Shown here one piece after another: positions 20,339 to 32,890 of a stretch of DNA of 64,000 bases. Numbering within the stretch: position 1 is the stretch's first letter; every line of letters begins with the position of its first letter. The notes under the pieces were generated by a model, which was given only the letters and a program-made list of their open reading frames with translations, did not search any database and had not been told where the DNA came from. The translations under genes were made by a program, and so were the position numbers. This stretch comes from Mycobacterium sp. 1245805.9. Lineage in GTDB: Bacteria; Actinomycetota; Actinomycetes; Mycobacteriales; Mycobacteriaceae. The DNA lies in contig NZ_LZKR01000070.1 in NCBI RefSeq assembly GCF_001672915.1, positions 17,208 through 81,207 on the forward strand, in the 5' to 3' direction.

Positions 20339-20344
20339 AGCTTA
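20339..20344 (-). promoter_or_regulatory. -10 box of the cysteine leader
   Basis: On the minus strand TAAGCT, then 7 nt, then the GTG of the leader peptide at 20331. The promoter lies in the 29-bp gap after thiX. Confidence 0.6.
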
Positions 20345-20360
20345 CCCAATGACCTGGCGC

Positions 20361-20777
20361 TCAAGCCAACAGCGGCTGCAGCACCGAGCGCAGGTCGGCG
20401 GGCTTGGGCACGCCGGAGGCCCGGTATCGCTGACGTCCGTCGGCGTCGAAGATCAGCGTGGTGGGCAGCGACAGCACCGAAAACCGCCGGGCCGTCGCCG
20501 GGTCGGCGTCCAGGTCGATCTCGAGGTGGGCCACTTCGCCCATGTCCTGGCAGAGCTGATGCACCACCCGACGGACCCGATCGCACGGCCCGCACCACGC
20601 GGCGCTGAAATGCACGATGGTCGGCCCGGTGCGAGACAGGCCCAGGCCCGCGGTGTCGGGGTCGTCGCCCCGATCGGCGGCGATCTCGCGGACGTGGCCC
20701 GAACGGCGCGTGAGCAGCCAGCCGGCGAGGCCTGCCACCAAGACGGCCGCCACGAGCGCGACGACGACGGTAATCAT
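20361..20777 (-). CDS. thiX: Membrane-anchored thioredoxin-like protein
   Basis: 138 residues: one N-terminal transmembrane helix (residues 2-22), then a thioredoxin fold with WCGPC (C62, C65) and the cis-proline LPTT loop. It should catalyse thiol-disulfide exchange. Orientation by the positive-inside pattern (LLTRRS after the helix) puts the domain on the cytoplasmic side. The ATG overlaps the end of lmeA by 4 bp. Named after Rv0816c; a thiamine role is not implied by the sequence. Confidence 0.88.
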   Translation of the reverse strand: MITVVVALVAAVLVAGLAGWLLTRRSGHVREIAADRGDDPDTAGLGLSRTGPTIVHFSAAWCGPCDRVRRVVHQLCQDMGEVAHLEIDLDADPATARRFSVLSLPTTLIFDADGRQRYRASGVPKPADLRSVLQPLLA

Positions 20778-21580
20778 GACTGCTTAAACCCATCGAGTGC
20801 GATCGTTACTCCCTGGGTGACGCCTTCGACGATGATGTCGGACCCGCGGGCGCCCTCGGACGTCGGCGCCACGCCGAACGGAAGCCGCTGATTGGGCAGC
20901 CTGGCGCTGAAGGCGCGCAGGACGGCGTCGCGCTTGGCCTCCGGAACGGGTTGGTTGGCGGTGTCGGGCCCGGTGAGGACACCGGTGGGGGTGATGACCA
21001 GCGTCGCCGGGTCGTCGGCGGCGATGGAGAGGTCGACCGAGACGCTGACCCGGTGGTCGAAATCGGACGATTTGGGTGTGCCGCTGAACACCAGGCCGTG
21101 GCTGTCGGAGATACCCGAGGCGGTGACGCCGCCGGTGGCGGTGTTGGTCTCCTTGGGGGGCGCCTCGACCATCAGGTCGGTGATGCCCATGTACCGGCCG
21201 AGGTGGATCGAGTCGATGATGATGCGGCTCTCCAGCCTGCCCACCGGCAGCTTCGCGTCGGGCCTGATCAGCCAGGACGCATAGCTCAGGTCGACCGAAT
21301 ACATGGTGGCCTCCAGGGTGGCCTTGCCGACCATCTCGTGATCGATCGCGTTGGCCTTCACTTCCACCTGGCTGTAGTGCCGCCGCATCGCCTGCGGGAT
21401 GAAGGGAAAAGCAACGATGGCGACGAACGGGTCGGACCCCAGATTCGCGACCCGGCGCACGCTGGTGGACAGCCGGTATTCGGCATAGATGCTGGTTCCG
21501 TAGTCGGCGGCGACGGCGCCGACGACGATCACGGCCACGGCGACGGCCGCCGCCCCGACGCCGATCAGCACCTTTCGCAT
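20774..21580 (-). CDS. lmeA: LmeA-family DUF2993 protein (lipomannan elongation)
   Basis: 268 residues from the ATG at 21580. A hydrophobic N-terminal helix or signal (VLIGVGAAAVAVAVIVVGAVAA) is given here only as residues 4-25. A DUF2993 domain of repeated strands follows. Homologues (MSMEG_5785, Rv0817c) are cell-envelope phospholipid-binding proteins needed for mannan elongation of lipomannan. The frame continues upstream to 21706, but the earlier segment has no signal-like character and was left out. It is the first gene of a two-gene unit with thiX and is divergent from glnR. Confidence 0.85.
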   Translation of the reverse strand: MRKVLIGVGAAAVAVAVIVVGAVAADYGTSIYAEYRLSTSVRRVANLGSDPFVAIVAFPFIPQAMRRHYSQVEVKANAIDHEMVGKATLEATMYSVDLSYASWLIRPDAKLPVGRLESRIIIDSIHLGRYMGITDLMVEAPPKETNTATGGVTASGISDSHGLVFSGTPKSSDFDHRVSVSVDLSIAADDPATLVITPTGVLTGPDTANQPVPEAKRDAVLRAFSARLPNQRLPFGVAPTSEGARGSDIIVEGVTQGVTIALDGFKQS

Positions 21581-21763
21581 GCGCACATTGTCGCGTAATA
21601 CCATGGCCGCCGTGCCGCTGACCGTCTGGTGGCGGGCCTCACAGTGGCGGATACCCTGCACCGAAATGGCAGGTGGCACGTTATCGTTAGATGACCTGGC
21701 AACCAACGCGTCGTGGCGTTATCGAAATTGGGAGACGCCTTTCCCACGATTTGGAGGGGCTTG

Positions 21764-23460
<1,697 letters not shown>

Positions 23461-23483
23461 CACCAGCCGTGTGGACGGCAAGT

Positions 23484-23505
23484 GTTCACATTGCATTCAT
23501 CTCGA
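23484..23505 (+). promoter_or_regulatory. Putative PHO box (RegX3 site) before pstS
   Basis: GTTCACATTGC is followed directly by ATTCATCTCGA, an 11-bp-spaced direct repeat of the TTCAC/TTCAT type used by PhoP/RegX3-family regulators. It lies about 115-135 bp upstream of pstS. Phosphate starvation is the expected inducer. Confidence 0.55.
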
Positions 23506-23618
23506 CCGACTTCTGTGGGTCTCGTCACCGCATATTTTCGCGGTGACTCGGCAACCTCCTTGGGGAAGCGGCCAGCGGCGCCCGCACGCGTCCCGGAATG
23601 CGTCAGAAAGCGAGATCG

Positions 23619-24743
23619 GTGAGGCTCGACAGGCAGGGAAGGGCGCTGACGCGGGTGGCGGTGGCGCTGGCCATTTGCGGTGGAACCCTGACGGCCTGCC
23701 ACAGCGACGACAACCACCGCGGCGCTTCGCCCACCACCCTCTCGGGGCCCACCGGTACGGCTGGTTGCGGCGGCAAGAACGGGTTGACGGCGGAGGGTTC
23801 GACCGCTCAACAGAACGCGATGTCGCTGTTCAACCAGGTCTGGGGACAGTACTGCCCGGGCAAGGGCGTGTCGTACAACCCGACCGGGTCGGGTGCCGGC
23901 CGCGAGCAGTTCATCGCGGGCCACGTCGACTTCGCGGGGACGGATTCGCCGCTGGTCGCCGACCAGATCGGCCCGGCCGCCAAACGCTGTGACGGAAATC
24001 CGGCGTGGGACCTACCGCTCGTCTTCGGCCCGATCGCGTTGGTGTACAACCTGCCCGGCGTGCCGAAGCTGGTCCTCAGCAGTGACGCCCTGGCCAAGGT
24101 GTTCAGCGGCAGGATCACGGTCTGGAACGACCCGATACTGGCGGCGCTCAATCCCGGGGTGCCGCTGCCCGCTACCAAAGTCGTACCGATCTACCGGTCG
24201 GACTCGTCGGGAACGACCGACAACGTCCAGAAGTATTTGACGGCCGCCGCGCCGCAGAGCTGGACCCGGGGTGTGGGCACCGAGTTCCAGGGCGGCGTCG
24301 GGGAGGGCGCGGCGAAGTCGGCCGGCGTGATCCAGGCCGTGCGGTCCACCCCGGGTGCCATCGGGTACGTCGAGAAGGGCTTTGCCGACCAGGCCGGTTT
24401 GCCGTATGCCCTGATCGACACCGGCAACGGCGTGGTTCCGCTCACCACCGACACCGCCAACAAGGCCATCCAGGCGGCCAACTTCGTGGCCGATGGCAAC
24501 GATCTGGTGCTGGATCTGAACCCGATGTATGCCGCCGAGCAGGCGGGCTCGTACCCGCTGATGCTGGCCACGTACGAGATCGTGTGCTCGAAGGGCTACG
24601 ACCCGGATACCGCCGCGGCGATCAAATCGTTCCTCGGCGTGGCCGCGACCAACGGGCAGGCCGGCCTCGCGTCCGCCGGTTATGTTCCGCTGACCGATAA
24701 GGTCAAGGGGCGATTGGTTACCGCGATCAACGCAATGCAGTGA
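23619..24743 (+). CDS. pstS: Phosphate-binding lipoprotein PstS
   Basis: About 374 residues. Signal peptide with lipobox LTAC (cysteine 27 from the GTG at 23619). The frame could also start at ATG 23598. Motifs of the periplasmic phosphate receptor include [29 protein letters not shown] and YRSDSSGTT, which bind the phosphate oxygens. It delivers phosphate to PstC/PstA. The GCGAGA before the GTG looks like a better ribosome site than anything before 23598. Confidence 0.94.
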   Translation: MRLDRQGRALTRVAVALAICGGTLTACHSDDNHRGASPTTLSGPTGTAGCGGKNGLTAEGSTAQQNAMSLFNQVWGQYCPGKGVSYNPTGSGAGREQFIAGHVDFAGTDSPLVADQIGPAAKRCDGNPAWDLPLVFGPIALVYNLPGVPKLVLSSDALAKVFSGRITVWNDPILAALNPGVPLPATKVVPIYRSDSSGTTDNVQKYLTAAAPQSWTRGVGTEFQGGVGEGAAKSAGVIQAVRSTPGAIGYVEKGFADQAGLPYALIDTGNGVVPLTTDTANKAIQAANFVADGNDLVLDLNPMYAAEQAGSYPLMLATYEIVCSKGYDPDTAAAIKSFLGVAATNGQAGLASAGYVPLTDKVKGRLVTAINAMQ

Positions 24744-24787
24744 CCGGTGGGCGCAATGAGCGACAGCACACCTGTGACGGGATCACA

Positions 24788-25834
24788 GTGACAGAGTCTT
24801 CGGTGCCGAACCCTTCCGCAGCGGGTTCGGGTGCGGTCGTCGCCGCGCCCTTCCCGGAATCGCCGGTGGTACCGATCAGCCCCTGGGGGCGTGCCCAGCC
24901 GCGCATGGGGGACAGGGTATTCCGTTGGCTCGCCAGGTGTTCGGGCGTTCTCGTCGTCGTTCTGATCGCCGCCATCGGCGGGTTCTTGTTGTTGCGTGCG
25001 ATCCCGGCCCTGAAACGCAACCGCGAGAACTTCTTCACCTACGGCGGTAGTTGGGTCACCACCGACACCTCGGCCATGCATTTCGGAATCCCTGATCTGC
25101 TGCAGGTGACCCTGTTGGTCTCGGTGTTCGCCTTGGTCCTGGCCATGCCGATCGCCTTGGGCGTGGCGCTGTTCATCACCCAGTACGCGCCGCGGCGGCT
25201 CGCCGGACCGCTGGCCTACGCGGTCGACCTGCTCGCCGCGGTTCCCTCGATCGTTTACGGCGTGTGGGGCCTGTACGTCCTGGCGCCGCAGCTTCGACCG
25301 GTCGCCACCTGGCTGAATCACAGCCTCGGCTGGTGTTTCCTGTTCGCCACCGGCAACGCGTCGGTTGCGGGCGGCGGCACCATCTTCACGGGTGGGATCG
25401 TCTTGGCGGTGATGATTTTGCCGATCATCACCGCGGTCACCCGGGAAGTGTTCGTTCAGACGCCGCACGAGGAGATCGAGGCGGCGCTGGCGCTCGGCGC
25501 CACGCGTTGGGAAGTGGTCAAGACGACGGTCCTGCCGTTCGGGCGATCCGGATACGTCAGCGGCGCGATGCTGGGCCTGGGCCGCGCCCTCGGCGAGACG
25601 GTCGCGCTGCTGATCATCTTGCGGGGCACCCAGGCGGCATTCGGGTGGTCGCTGTTCGACGGCGGCTCGACCTTCGCGACCAAGATCGCCGGCGCGGCAG
25701 CGGAATTCGATGACCGGTACAAGGCCGGCGCCTACATCGCCGCGGGGCTGGTCCTGTTCGTGCTCACCTTCCTGGTAGACACCATGGCCCGCGGCGCTGT
25801 CGCCGGCGCCCGCAGCCGCAGGGGCCGCCGATGA
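24788..25834 (+). CDS. pstC: Phosphate ABC transporter permease PstC
   Basis: 348 residues from GTG 24788 (in-frame GTG 24740 is an alternative). Six membrane spans. The permease EAA loop reads [19 protein letters not shown] and the phosphate-specific RALGET follows. The charged N-terminus of about 45 residues precedes the first span. It overlaps pstA by 4 bp. Confidence 0.95.
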   Translation: MTESSVPNPSAAGSGAVVAAPFPESPVVPISPWGRAQPRMGDRVFRWLARCSGVLVVVLIAAIGGFLLLRAIPALKRNRENFFTYGGSWVTTDTSAMHFGIPDLLQVTLLVSVFALVLAMPIALGVALFITQYAPRRLAGPLAYAVDLLAAVPSIVYGVWGLYVLAPQLRPVATWLNHSLGWCFLFATGNASVAGGGTIFTGGIVLAVMILPIITAVTREVFVQTPHEEIEAALALGATRWEVVKTTVLPFGRSGYVSGAMLGLGRALGETVALLIILRGTQAAFGWSLFDGGSTFATKIAGAAAEFDDRYKAGAYIAAGLVLFVLTFLVDTMARGAVAGARSRRGRR

Positions 25835-26745
25835 CCTCGATGCTCGATCGTCCGCTCAAGGCGCGGGCCCTGTCCGGGCTCGGCCGTCGCCGCCGGGTCG
25901 CGAACAACGCCGCGACCGTGTTGGTGACGCTGTCGATGGTGATCGCCGTGATCCCGTTGCTGTTGGTGCTGTACTCGGTAATCGCCAAGGGACTCAAGGC
26001 AATCGCATCGACGGCGTGGTGGACGCACTCCCAAGCCGGTATGACGGCATTCGTCGCGGGCGGTGGCGCCTACCACGCGATCGTGGGAACGCTGCTGCAG
26101 GGATTGGTGTGCGCCCTCATTTCGGTGCCGATCGGCATCATGCTGGCGATCTATCTGGTCGAATACGGCGGCGGCACACCTCTGGGCAGGCTGGCGTCGT
26201 TCATGGTCGACATGCTGTCCGGCGTGCCTTCGATCGTGGCGGCGTCGTTCATTTACGCGCTGTGGGTGTCGACGCTGGGGCTGCCCCGGTCCCAGTTCGC
26301 GGTGTCGCTGGCGTTGGTCTTGTTGATGCTGCCGGTGATCGTGCGGGCCACCGAGGAGATGCTGCGGATCGTTCCGGTGGATCTGCGGGAGGCCAGCTAC
26401 GCACTGGGCATCCCGAAGTGGAAAACCATTGCCAGCGTCGTGATTCCCACCGGGCTGTCCGGCATCATCACCGGGATAATGCTGGCGGTGGCCAGGGTGC
26501 TGGGCGAGACGGCGCCCCTGCTGATCCTCGTCGGTTATTCGCAGTCGATGAACTTCGACATATTTCACGGGTTCATGGGATCGCTGCCCGGGATGATGTA
26601 CGACCAGACGGCGGCGGGCGCGGGCGTCAACCCGGTGCCCACGGATCGGTTGTGGGGTGCGGCGCTAACCCTCATTCTGGTCATCGCGGTCATCAATGTC
26701 GGGGCCAGGGTGATCGCGAAATTCTATGCCCCCAGGAAGTCGTAG
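25831..26745 (+). CDS. pstA: Phosphate ABC transporter permease PstA
   Basis: 304 residues starting [14 protein letters not shown]. Six membrane spans and the coupling-helix segment [19 protein letters not shown] with LGETAP afterwards. Its ATG overlaps the pstC stop (ATGA). It pairs with PstC in the phosphate channel. Confidence 0.96.
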   Translation: MTSMLDRPLKARALSGLGRRRRVANNAATVLVTLSMVIAVIPLLLVLYSVIAKGLKAIASTAWWTHSQAGMTAFVAGGGAYHAIVGTLLQGLVCALISVPIGIMLAIYLVEYGGGTPLGRLASFMVDMLSGVPSIVAASFIYALWVSTLGLPRSQFAVSLALVLLMLPVIVRATEEMLRIVPVDLREASYALGIPKWKTIASVVIPTGLSGIITGIMLAVARVLGETAPLLILVGYSQSMNFDIFHGFMGSLPGMMYDQTAAGAGVNPVPTDRLWGAALTLILVIAVINVGARVIAKFYAPRKS

Positions 26746-26757
26746 GCAGGAGCACTA

Positions 26758-27534
26758 GTGGCCAAGCGGTTGGACCTCAAGTCCATCAACATCTACTACG
26801 GGTCGTTCAAGGCGGTCGCGGATGTGACGATGTCGATCCTGCCGCGTAGCGTGACCGCGTTCATCGGTTCGTCGGGCTGCGGCAAGACGACCGTGCTGCG
26901 CACGTTGAACCGGATGCATGAGGTGATCCCCGGCGCGCGCGTCGAGGGCAGCGTGCTCCTCGACGATCAAGACATCTACGCCCCGGGTGTCGACCCGGTC
27001 GGGGTGCGCCGGGCGATCGGTATGGTGTTCCAACGGCCGAATCCGTTCCCCGCCATGTCGATTCGCGACAACGTGGTCGCCGGCCTGAAACTGCAGGGCG
27101 TACGCAATCGCAAGTTGCTCGACGAGACGGCCGAACACTCGCTGCGCGGGGCGAACCTGTGGGAAGAGGTCAAGGATCGGTTGGACAGGCCCGGCGGTGG
27201 ATTATCCGGTGGCCAGCAGCAGCGCCTGTGCATCGCGCGCGCCATCGCCGTGCAGCCCGATGTGTTGCTCATGGACGAGCCGTGCTCGGCGCTGGACCCG
27301 ATCTCGACGCTGGCCATCGAAGAACTGATCAGCGAGTTGAAGCAGGACTACACCATCGTGATCGTGACGCACAACATGCAGCAGGCCGCCCGGGTAAGCG
27401 ACCAGACGGCGTTCTTCAACCTGGAAGCCACCGGAAAGCCCGGCCGGCTGATCGAAGTCGACGACACCGAGAAGATCTTCTCCAACCCGACGCAGAAGGC
27501 GACCGAGGACTACATCTCCGGCCGCTTCGGCTAG
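26758..27534 (+). CDS. phoT: Phosphate ABC transporter ATPase PstB (PhoT)
   Basis: 258 residues from GTG 26758. Walker [10 protein letters not shown] (37-45), Q-loop MVFQRPNPF, signature [14 protein letters not shown], Walker [13 protein letters not shown] and the switch histidine in VTHNMQQA. It powers the PstCA channel. In M. tuberculosis the phoT gene (Rv0820) stands next to mshD without the other pst genes; here the operon is whole. The 3' end overlaps the convergent phoU gene by 4 bp. Confidence 0.97.
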   Translation: MAKRLDLKSINIYYGSFKAVADVTMSILPRSVTAFIGSSGCGKTTVLRTLNRMHEVIPGARVEGSVLLDDQDIYAPGVDPVGVRRAIGMVFQRPNPFPAMSIRDNVVAGLKLQGVRNRKLLDETAEHSLRGANLWEEVKDRLDRPGGGLSGGQQQRLCIARAIAVQPDVLLMDEPCSALDPISTLAIEELISELKQDYTIVIVTHNMQQAARVSDQTAFFNLEATGKPGRLIEVDDTEKIFSNPTQKATEDYISGRFG

Positions 27535-28199
27535 TGCGAAGCCGGTTTGGTCTCGTCCTCGGGAAGATGCCCGGTCGCTTGGAAGATGACGCGCCTGGCC
27601 ACTTCCACGGCGTGGTCGGCGAAGCGCTCGTAGAAGCGGCCGAGCAACGTCACGTCCACGGCGGCGGCGACGCCGTGCTTCCACTCCCGGTCCATCAGCA
27701 CCGAAAACAAATGCCGGTGCAGATCGTCCATGGCGTCGTCTTCCTCGCGGATCCGGGCGGCCTTTTCCGGGTCGCGTGACAACACCACCTCTTGCGCGTT
27801 GCTGCCCAATTCGACTGCGACCCTGCCCATTTCGGCGAAGTATCCGTTGACCTCTTCGGGCAGCGCGTGCTGGGGATGGCGCCGACGCGCGATCTTGGCC
27901 ACGTGCAGGGCCAGGGCGCCCATCCGGTCGATATCCGCCACCATCTGGATGGCGCTGACGATGGACCGCAGATCGCCGGCGACCGGTGCCTGCAGCGCCA
28001 GCAGCACAAACGCGCTTTCCTCAGCCTGGGCACTGAGCGTCGCGATCTTCTCGTGGTCGGAAATCACCTGTTCGGCCAGCACCAGATCCGCCTGTAGCAG
28101 GGCCTGGGTGGCCTGCTCCATCGCGATCCCCGCCAGCCCGCACATCTCGCCCAGCCGCTCGGATAACTCGGTGAGCTGCTCGTGGTAGGCCGTCCGCAT
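27531..28199 (-). CDS. phoY2: PhoU-family phosphate signalling regulator (PhoY2)
   Basis: 222 residues from ATG 28199, the usual PhoU length. Two three-helix PhoU bundles with the metal-binding motifs [12 protein letters not shown] region / [13 protein letters not shown] in the first and [13 protein letters not shown] in the second. It couples PstSCAB to the SenX3-RegX3 system and represses the phosphate response when phosphate is plentiful. Convergent with phoT, sharing 4 bp. A further in-frame upstream start at 28229 is less likely. Confidence 0.95.
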   Translation of the reverse strand: MRTAYHEQLTELSERLGEMCGLAGIAMEQATQALLQADLVLAEQVISDHEKIATLSAQAEESAFVLLALQAPVAGDLRSIVSAIQMVADIDRMGALALHVAKIARRRHPQHALPEEVNGYFAEMGRVAVELGSNAQEVVLSRDPEKAARIREEDDAMDDLHRHLFSVLMDREWKHGVAAAVDVTLLGRFYERFADHAVEVARRVIFQATGHLPEDETKPASH

Positions 28200-28257
28200 G
28201 CTGCCAAGCCTACGTTCTCGATGCCGCAAACGGGTGACGCGCTGGCGCCAAAATTCT

Positions 28258-30354
28258 TTACTCGCAGGTGGTGTCGGCCGCGTTGGTGACCGTCAGGTCG
28301 TCGGGCAGCTTGGTCGGGGTGTTGCCGGACCCGCGTTCGATCTGCATGCTGATCGACGAGCCGCTGGGCGCGGGCGTGGCGACCGAGTTGAAGTCCGGCC
28401 CCAGCACCACCTGGATGACCTGCCCGTAGCCCGAAACCCGCTGGACCTTCGCGTTGGCGAACGACGAGGCAACCGTCGCGGCGGCCTGCTCGTTGCCGGG
28501 CGAGAACAACACGGTCGTCGTGTTCACCGAACTGGGATAGTCATCCGGTGTCATGACGTTGAAGCCGTTCCGCTTCAGCTGGCTGGTCGCGGTGGCGGCC
28601 AACCCGCTCTGCGTGGTCGCGTTGGACACCCGGACGGTGACGTCTTGCGGCGCGGCCGTCGTCACCTGCTGGTGTTGGGCCTCCGGGGCCGCGGTGGGGC
28701 TGGGCGCCTTCTTGGTGGTGGGCGCCTTGGTCGGCGACCCCGGGGTGGCCGAACTCTTCCCCAAATTCAGTGCGTTCTGGTCGTTTTCCTCGGGCAGGGG
28801 ATCGTCGTTGATGATCGCGTCGAACAGCGCACGCATGTCGGCCATCCGCGGGGGCTCGTCGCCGTTCTGGTCCGTCACGCCGGTGGGCACGGTGACAAAC
28901 GTCATGTGCCCGGCCGCCATCCCCTGCAGTGACTGACCGAGCTGGACCAGGTCCTTGGTCTGGACGTTGTCGACGTAGGTGTCGTTGATGACCATGTTGA
29001 CGACGTTGTTGAGCTTGTTGAGGTCGAGCAAGGTGTCCTCGGAGATCAGCGACCGCAACAGCGATGACAGGAACAGCTGTTGGCGCTTGATGCGGCCGTA
29101 GTCACCGTTGGTTTCGGTGGTGACCTGGCGGGCTCGCACGTAGTTGAGCGCGGTCGGCCCGTCGAGCACCTGGCGTCCCGCGTGTTCGAGGACGGTGCCC
29201 AGTTCGTAGTCGTGTATCGGTGTGCTGCTGCACACTTCGATTCCGCCGAGAGCATCGACCATCTTCGCGAAGCCGGCGAAGTCGACGGCAATGAATCGGT
29301 TGATGTTCAACCCGGACAGCTTCTGGATTTCCTTGACCAGACATTTAGGGCCGCCGAACGAGAAGGTCGAGTTCAGCTTGGTCTCGGTGTAGACCATCTT
29401 GGGACCCGTGGTCTTGGTCTTGGGGTCGTAGATGGGTCCGTACTTGCCGGTTTCGGGGTTCCACGCCTCGCATTGGATCGGGGTGATCGCGAGGTCGCGG
29501 GGGAACGACACCGCCACAACGCGTTTGCGGTTGGCGGGGATGTTGACCAGCATCACGGTGTCCGACCGCGCCCCGCCGGCCTCGTCGGTGTCCCCGGCGC
29601 CCATGTTGGCGTTCTCCCCGGAGCGGGAGTCCATCCCGACGATCAAGAAGTCTTCGTCGCCGTACTGGCCACTGGGATCGCGGATGTCGCTCGAGTTCTG
29701 GTCGAGTGCGTTGACGATGTTGAGGCGGTTGTTCTTCGACGCGCTCCACTGCCACGCCCCACCGGTCAGGACCAGAGCCAGCACGGCCGAAAATGCCGCC
29801 ATCGAGCGCGCCGCGACCATGATCGGGCGCCGCCGTCGCTTGGTCTTCGGCTCGCGCTTCCCGGTCCGCGGCTCGGGGGCCGGGCCGCCCTCGGGCTCGT
29901 CGGGTTCGAACTCGTCGTAGTCGGCGTAGTCGGCGGCCTCGAGGTCGGGCAGCTCCGAAGGGGGGTCGACCAGATAGGCCGGGGTGTCGATCACCTGCGT
30001 TTCCTGCAGGTCGACCGGCAGGTCGGAGTCGGCCTCGGGAATTTCGTCGTCGGACGCGACGCGGTGGCGACTGGGCCGGGCGGTGCTCGGGGCCCCGACT
30101 TTGGCGATCAGGTCGGCGACGGTGAGCCCGCCGTCGGTGTGACACCCGCCCTGGTCGGTCTCGTCGGCCGGCGGCTCGACAGGCTCGGCGGCCTCAACGG
30201 GCTCGGCGGGCTCGTCCGGTGCCGGCTCGGCCAGCCAGCGGTGGACGCTGTGATCGGCCGGCGGTTGCGCGAATCGCTCCCATGGGGCGGCTCCCAGCGT
30301 CGGCCCTGGGACGCGCCGATGGCCACGAGTGGCGTCAGTGCCGCCATCACCCAT
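28258..30354 (-). CDS. LytR-CpsA-Psr (LCP) family protein with LytR_C domain
   Basis: 698 residues. A long acidic cytosolic region (1-172) ends in KRRRR and is followed by one transmembrane helix (about 178-198). The LCP catalytic domain comes next (about 230-430: [37 protein letters not shown] with the conserved arginines). After a Pro/Ala/Thr linker is a LytR_C domain ([20 protein letters not shown]). LCP enzymes join arabinogalactan to peptidoglycan. This matches Rv0822c, a less-studied paralogue with a large N-terminal extension. Confidence 0.92.
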   Translation of the reverse strand: MGDGGTDATRGHRRVPGPTLGAAPWERFAQPPADHSVHRWLAEPAPDEPAEPVEAAEPVEPPADETDQGGCHTDGGLTVADLIAKVGAPSTARPSRHRVASDDEIPEADSDLPVDLQETQVIDTPAYLVDPPSELPDLEAADYADYDEFEPDEPEGGPAPEPRTGKREPKTKRRRRPIMVAARSMAAFSAVLALVLTGGAWQWSASKNNRLNIVNALDQNSSDIRDPSGQYGDEDFLIVGMDSRSGENANMGAGDTDEAGGARSDTVMLVNIPANRKRVVAVSFPRDLAITPIQCEAWNPETGKYGPIYDPKTKTTGPKMVYTETKLNSTFSFGGPKCLVKEIQKLSGLNINRFIAVDFAGFAKMVDALGGIEVCSSTPIHDYELGTVLEHAGRQVLDGPTALNYVRARQVTTETNGDYGRIKRQQLFLSSLLRSLISEDTLLDLNKLNNVVNMVINDTYVDNVQTKDLVQLGQSLQGMAAGHMTFVTVPTGVTDQNGDEPPRMADMRALFDAIINDDPLPEENDQNALNLGKSSATPGSPTKAPTTKKAPSPTAAPEAQHQQVTTAAPQDVTVRVSNATTQSGLAATATSQLKRNGFNVMTPDDYPSSVNTTTVLFSPGNEQAAATVASSFANAKVQRVSGYGQVIQVVLGPDFNSVATPAPSGSSISMQIERGSGNTPTKLPDDLTVTNAADTTCE

Positions 30355-30558
30355 GTCCTACCGGCCTCCAAAACTCTGGTGCAACTCCCATGCGACGCCG
30401 GGGCTAGCCATCAGCGCCGCGGCCGCGCCACCCTTTGGTCGCGCAGTGTTCTCGCGCTCCCGCGGCGGCACGCAACCGACCCCCACCGAAGCGCAATGCA
30501 GCAAGGTCCACATCGTACTGAGTTATCGGCGCGGACGCGATTTCGAGCTTGTTAACGC
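30355..30558. other. Intergenic region upstream of the LCP gene
   Basis: 204 bp between the dus stop (30559) and the LCP start (30354). The lower-GC stretch around 30500-30555 is the probable LCP promoter region. No further gene or clear motif was seen. Confidence 0.4.
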
Positions 30559-31692
30559 TTAGCCACCCGAGTGCATCACGTCCGCCCCCGCGGGCACCGT
30601 GCAGTCGTCCGGGTCGGCCAACCAGCCCTCGGGAAGGGCCACCCGGGCGGGTGAACCTTGCCGGCCACGGGGGCCGCTCGCGGCGTCCGGAAACGGGACG
30701 GAACGGTCCAGCCGGTCGAGCAGAGTGTCGAGCTCATCCAGCGTCGTCACCATCGCCAGCGCCCGGCGCAACTCCGATCCGGCGGGAAAACCATGCAGGT
30801 ACCAGGCGATGTGCTTGCGGATGTCGCGCATGCCCTTGTCCTCGCCGAAATGCGCGGCCAGCAGCCGGCCGTGCCGGCGCACGATGTCGGCGACCTCGCC
30901 CAGCGTGGGCGGCGTCGGGGCCGGGCTGCCGGTGAACGCGGCCGACAACTCGGCGAACAGCCAGGGCCGGCCCAGGCAGCCGCGGCCGATGACGACGCCG
31001 TCGCATCCCGTGCTGGCCATCATCGCCAGCGCGTCGCTGGCGTCGTAGATGTCGCCGTTGCCGAGCACCGGGATGGTCCGCACCTGCTGCTTGAGCTGGG
31101 CGATCTGCTCCCAGTCGGCGGTTCCCGAGTAGCGCTGCGCCGCCGTGCGGGCGCGCAGCGCGACCGCCGCCGCGCCCTCGGCCTCGGCGATGCGCCCGGC
31201 ATCCAGGTGGGTGTGGTGCTCGTCGTCAATACCGATGCGGAACTTCACGGTCACCGGTATGCGGGTGCCCTCGGTGGCCCGCACGGCCGCGGCGACGATC
31301 TGACCGAACAGCCGCCGCTTGAACGGCAGCGCCGCCCCCCCGCCGCGCTTGGTGACCTTGGGCACCGGGCAGCCGAAATTCATGTCGATGTGGTCGGCCA
31401 GGCCTTCGTCCGCGATCATCCTGGCGGCCGCGTAGGTGGTCGCCGGGTCGACGGTGTAGAGCTGCAGCGAGCGTGGCGACTCGTCGGGCGCGAACGTCGT
31501 CATGTGCATCGTGACGGGATGCCGCTCGACCAGCGCGCGAGCGGTCACCATCTCGCAGACGTAGAGCCCGCTGACCGTGCCGACCTTGGCTAGCTCCAGC
31601 TCCCGGCACAGCGTCCGGAACGCGACGTTGGTCACGCCCGCCATCGGGGCCAGCACCACCGGGCTGGCGAGCGTGATCGGACCGATACGCAC
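30559..31692 (-). CDS. dus: tRNA-dihydrouridine synthase
   Basis: 377 residues. TIM-barrel FMN enzyme with PMAGVTNVAFR at the N-terminus, the catalytic cysteine in MNFGCPVPKVTKRGGGA and FMN-binding IPVLGNGDI and GVVIGRGCLGRPW. It reduces uridine in the tRNA D-loop with NADPH. ATG at 31692, 16 bp downstream of desA1, so the two are probably cotranscribed as Rv0824c-Rv0823c are. Confidence 0.95.
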   Translation of the reverse strand: MRIGPITLASPVVLAPMAGVTNVAFRTLCRELELAKVGTVSGLYVCEMVTARALVERHPVTMHMTTFAPDESPRSLQLYTVDPATTYAAARMIADEGLADHIDMNFGCPVPKVTKRGGGAALPFKRRLFGQIVAAAVRATEGTRIPVTVKFRIGIDDEHHTHLDAGRIAEAEGAAAVALRARTAAQRYSGTADWEQIAQLKQQVRTIPVLGNGDIYDASDALAMMASTGCDGVVIGRGCLGRPWLFAELSAAFTGSPAPTPPTLGEVADIVRRHGRLLAAHFGEDKGMRDIRKHIAWYLHGFPAGSELRRALAMVTTLDELDTLLDRLDRSVPFPDAASGPRGRQGSPARVALPEGWLADPDDCTVPAGADVMHSGG

Positions 31693-31708
31693 GGCAGCTA
31701 CCGAAGGC

Positions 31709-32725
31709 TCACCGGCGACTCATGGCGAGTTTGCCGGCGGTCTTGTGCAGCTCGTAGGCGGTGGTCTTCTTGCCGGTACGGGCTTCGCGGTCGAGCTGGC
31801 GCTGCTTGGACACCTCGAACCTGTCGCAGGACGCCTCGAGTTCCTTGATCAGCACGCCGAGGTCGTCGCGCAATTCGGCCGCCTCGCCGGTGAAGTCCTC
31901 GCGCTCGAAGATGCGCCACTTCTTCAAAATCGGCATGACGACCTCGTCGAGGTGGATCCGCGGGTCGTAGACGCCGCCCATGGCGATGATCACGGCCTTG
32001 CGCCGGAACTCGGGCACCTGGAAGCCGGGCATCTGGAAGTGCCGCAGGATCAGGTGCAGCGCCTTCATCGCCGTGTTGGGGGCCAGCTCGAACGCGGCCT
32101 CGCTGACGTCGCGATAGAAGATCATGTGCAAGTTCTCGTCGGCCGAGATCTTGGCCATCAGCTGCTCGGCGACGGGGTCGTTGCAGGCCTTGCCGGTGTT
32201 GCGGTGCGAAATCCTGGTGGCCAGTTCCTGGAAACTGACGTACAAGACGGAGTGGGTGAGGGTTTCGGCGAAGTACTCGCCCTGGTGGTTCTGGCCCGGG
32301 CTGAAGCCCCGGTTGACCACCTCGAGGCGCAGCAGCTCCAGCTCGACGGGGTCGACTGCGCGGGTCACCACGAGGTAGTCGCGCAGCGCGATGCCGTGCC
32401 GGTTCTCCTCGGCGGTCCACCGGTTGACCCACTGCCCCCAGGCGCCGTCCATGCCCATGTTCATCGCGATCTCGCGGTGGTAGGACGGCAGGTTGTCCTC
32501 GGTGACCAGGTTCTGAACCATCGCCACCTGCGCGACATCGGATAGCTTGCTCTGCTCGGGGTGCCAGTCCTGTCCGCCGAGCGCGTAGTAGTTCTTGCCG
32601 TCCGACCACGGAATGTAGTCGTGTGGGTTCCAGGGCTTGTGCACGCTCAGATGCCGGTTCAGGTATTTCTCCACGACCGGTTCGAGTTCATGCAAAAGCT
32701 GTAAGTCAGTCAGCTCCGCTGACAT
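31709..32725 (-). CDS. desA1: Acyl-ACP desaturase DesA1
   Basis: 338 residues from ATG 32725. Soluble diiron desaturase: EENRHG and DENLHMIFY give the two E-x-x-H metal motifs, and the four-helix bundle core is complete. It introduces a double bond into ACP-bound fatty acids and is essential for mycolic acid synthesis in mycobacteria. The ORF runs further upstream to 32815 but the family N-terminus starts at MSAELTDLQLLHEL. Confidence 0.95.
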   Translation of the reverse strand: MSAELTDLQLLHELEPVVEKYLNRHLSVHKPWNPHDYIPWSDGKNYYALGGQDWHPEQSKLSDVAQVAMVQNLVTEDNLPSYHREIAMNMGMDGAWGQWVNRWTAEENRHGIALRDYLVVTRAVDPVELELLRLEVVNRGFSPGQNHQGEYFAETLTHSVLYVSFQELATRISHRNTGKACNDPVAEQLMAKISADENLHMIFYRDVSEAAFELAPNTAMKALHLILRHFQMPGFQVPEFRRKAVIIAMGGVYDPRIHLDEVVMPILKKWRIFEREDFTGEAAELRDDLGVLIKELEASCDRFEVSKQRQLDREARTGKKTTAYELHKTAGKLAMSRR

Positions 32726-32890
32726 GGCCCCTCCAGTTATCTGTGTCTGCGGGTAGCAGTCAATATATCTGTGTCCCCCGGTAGCATCAAGTTCCTCGCC
32801 CGCGCGGCACGCCACAGTTTTCGACGCCGACGAACGTTGTGGGCAACCCGGCTTCCTAGGGCTAACCAGTGCGGGGTGTGCGCGAAACCG

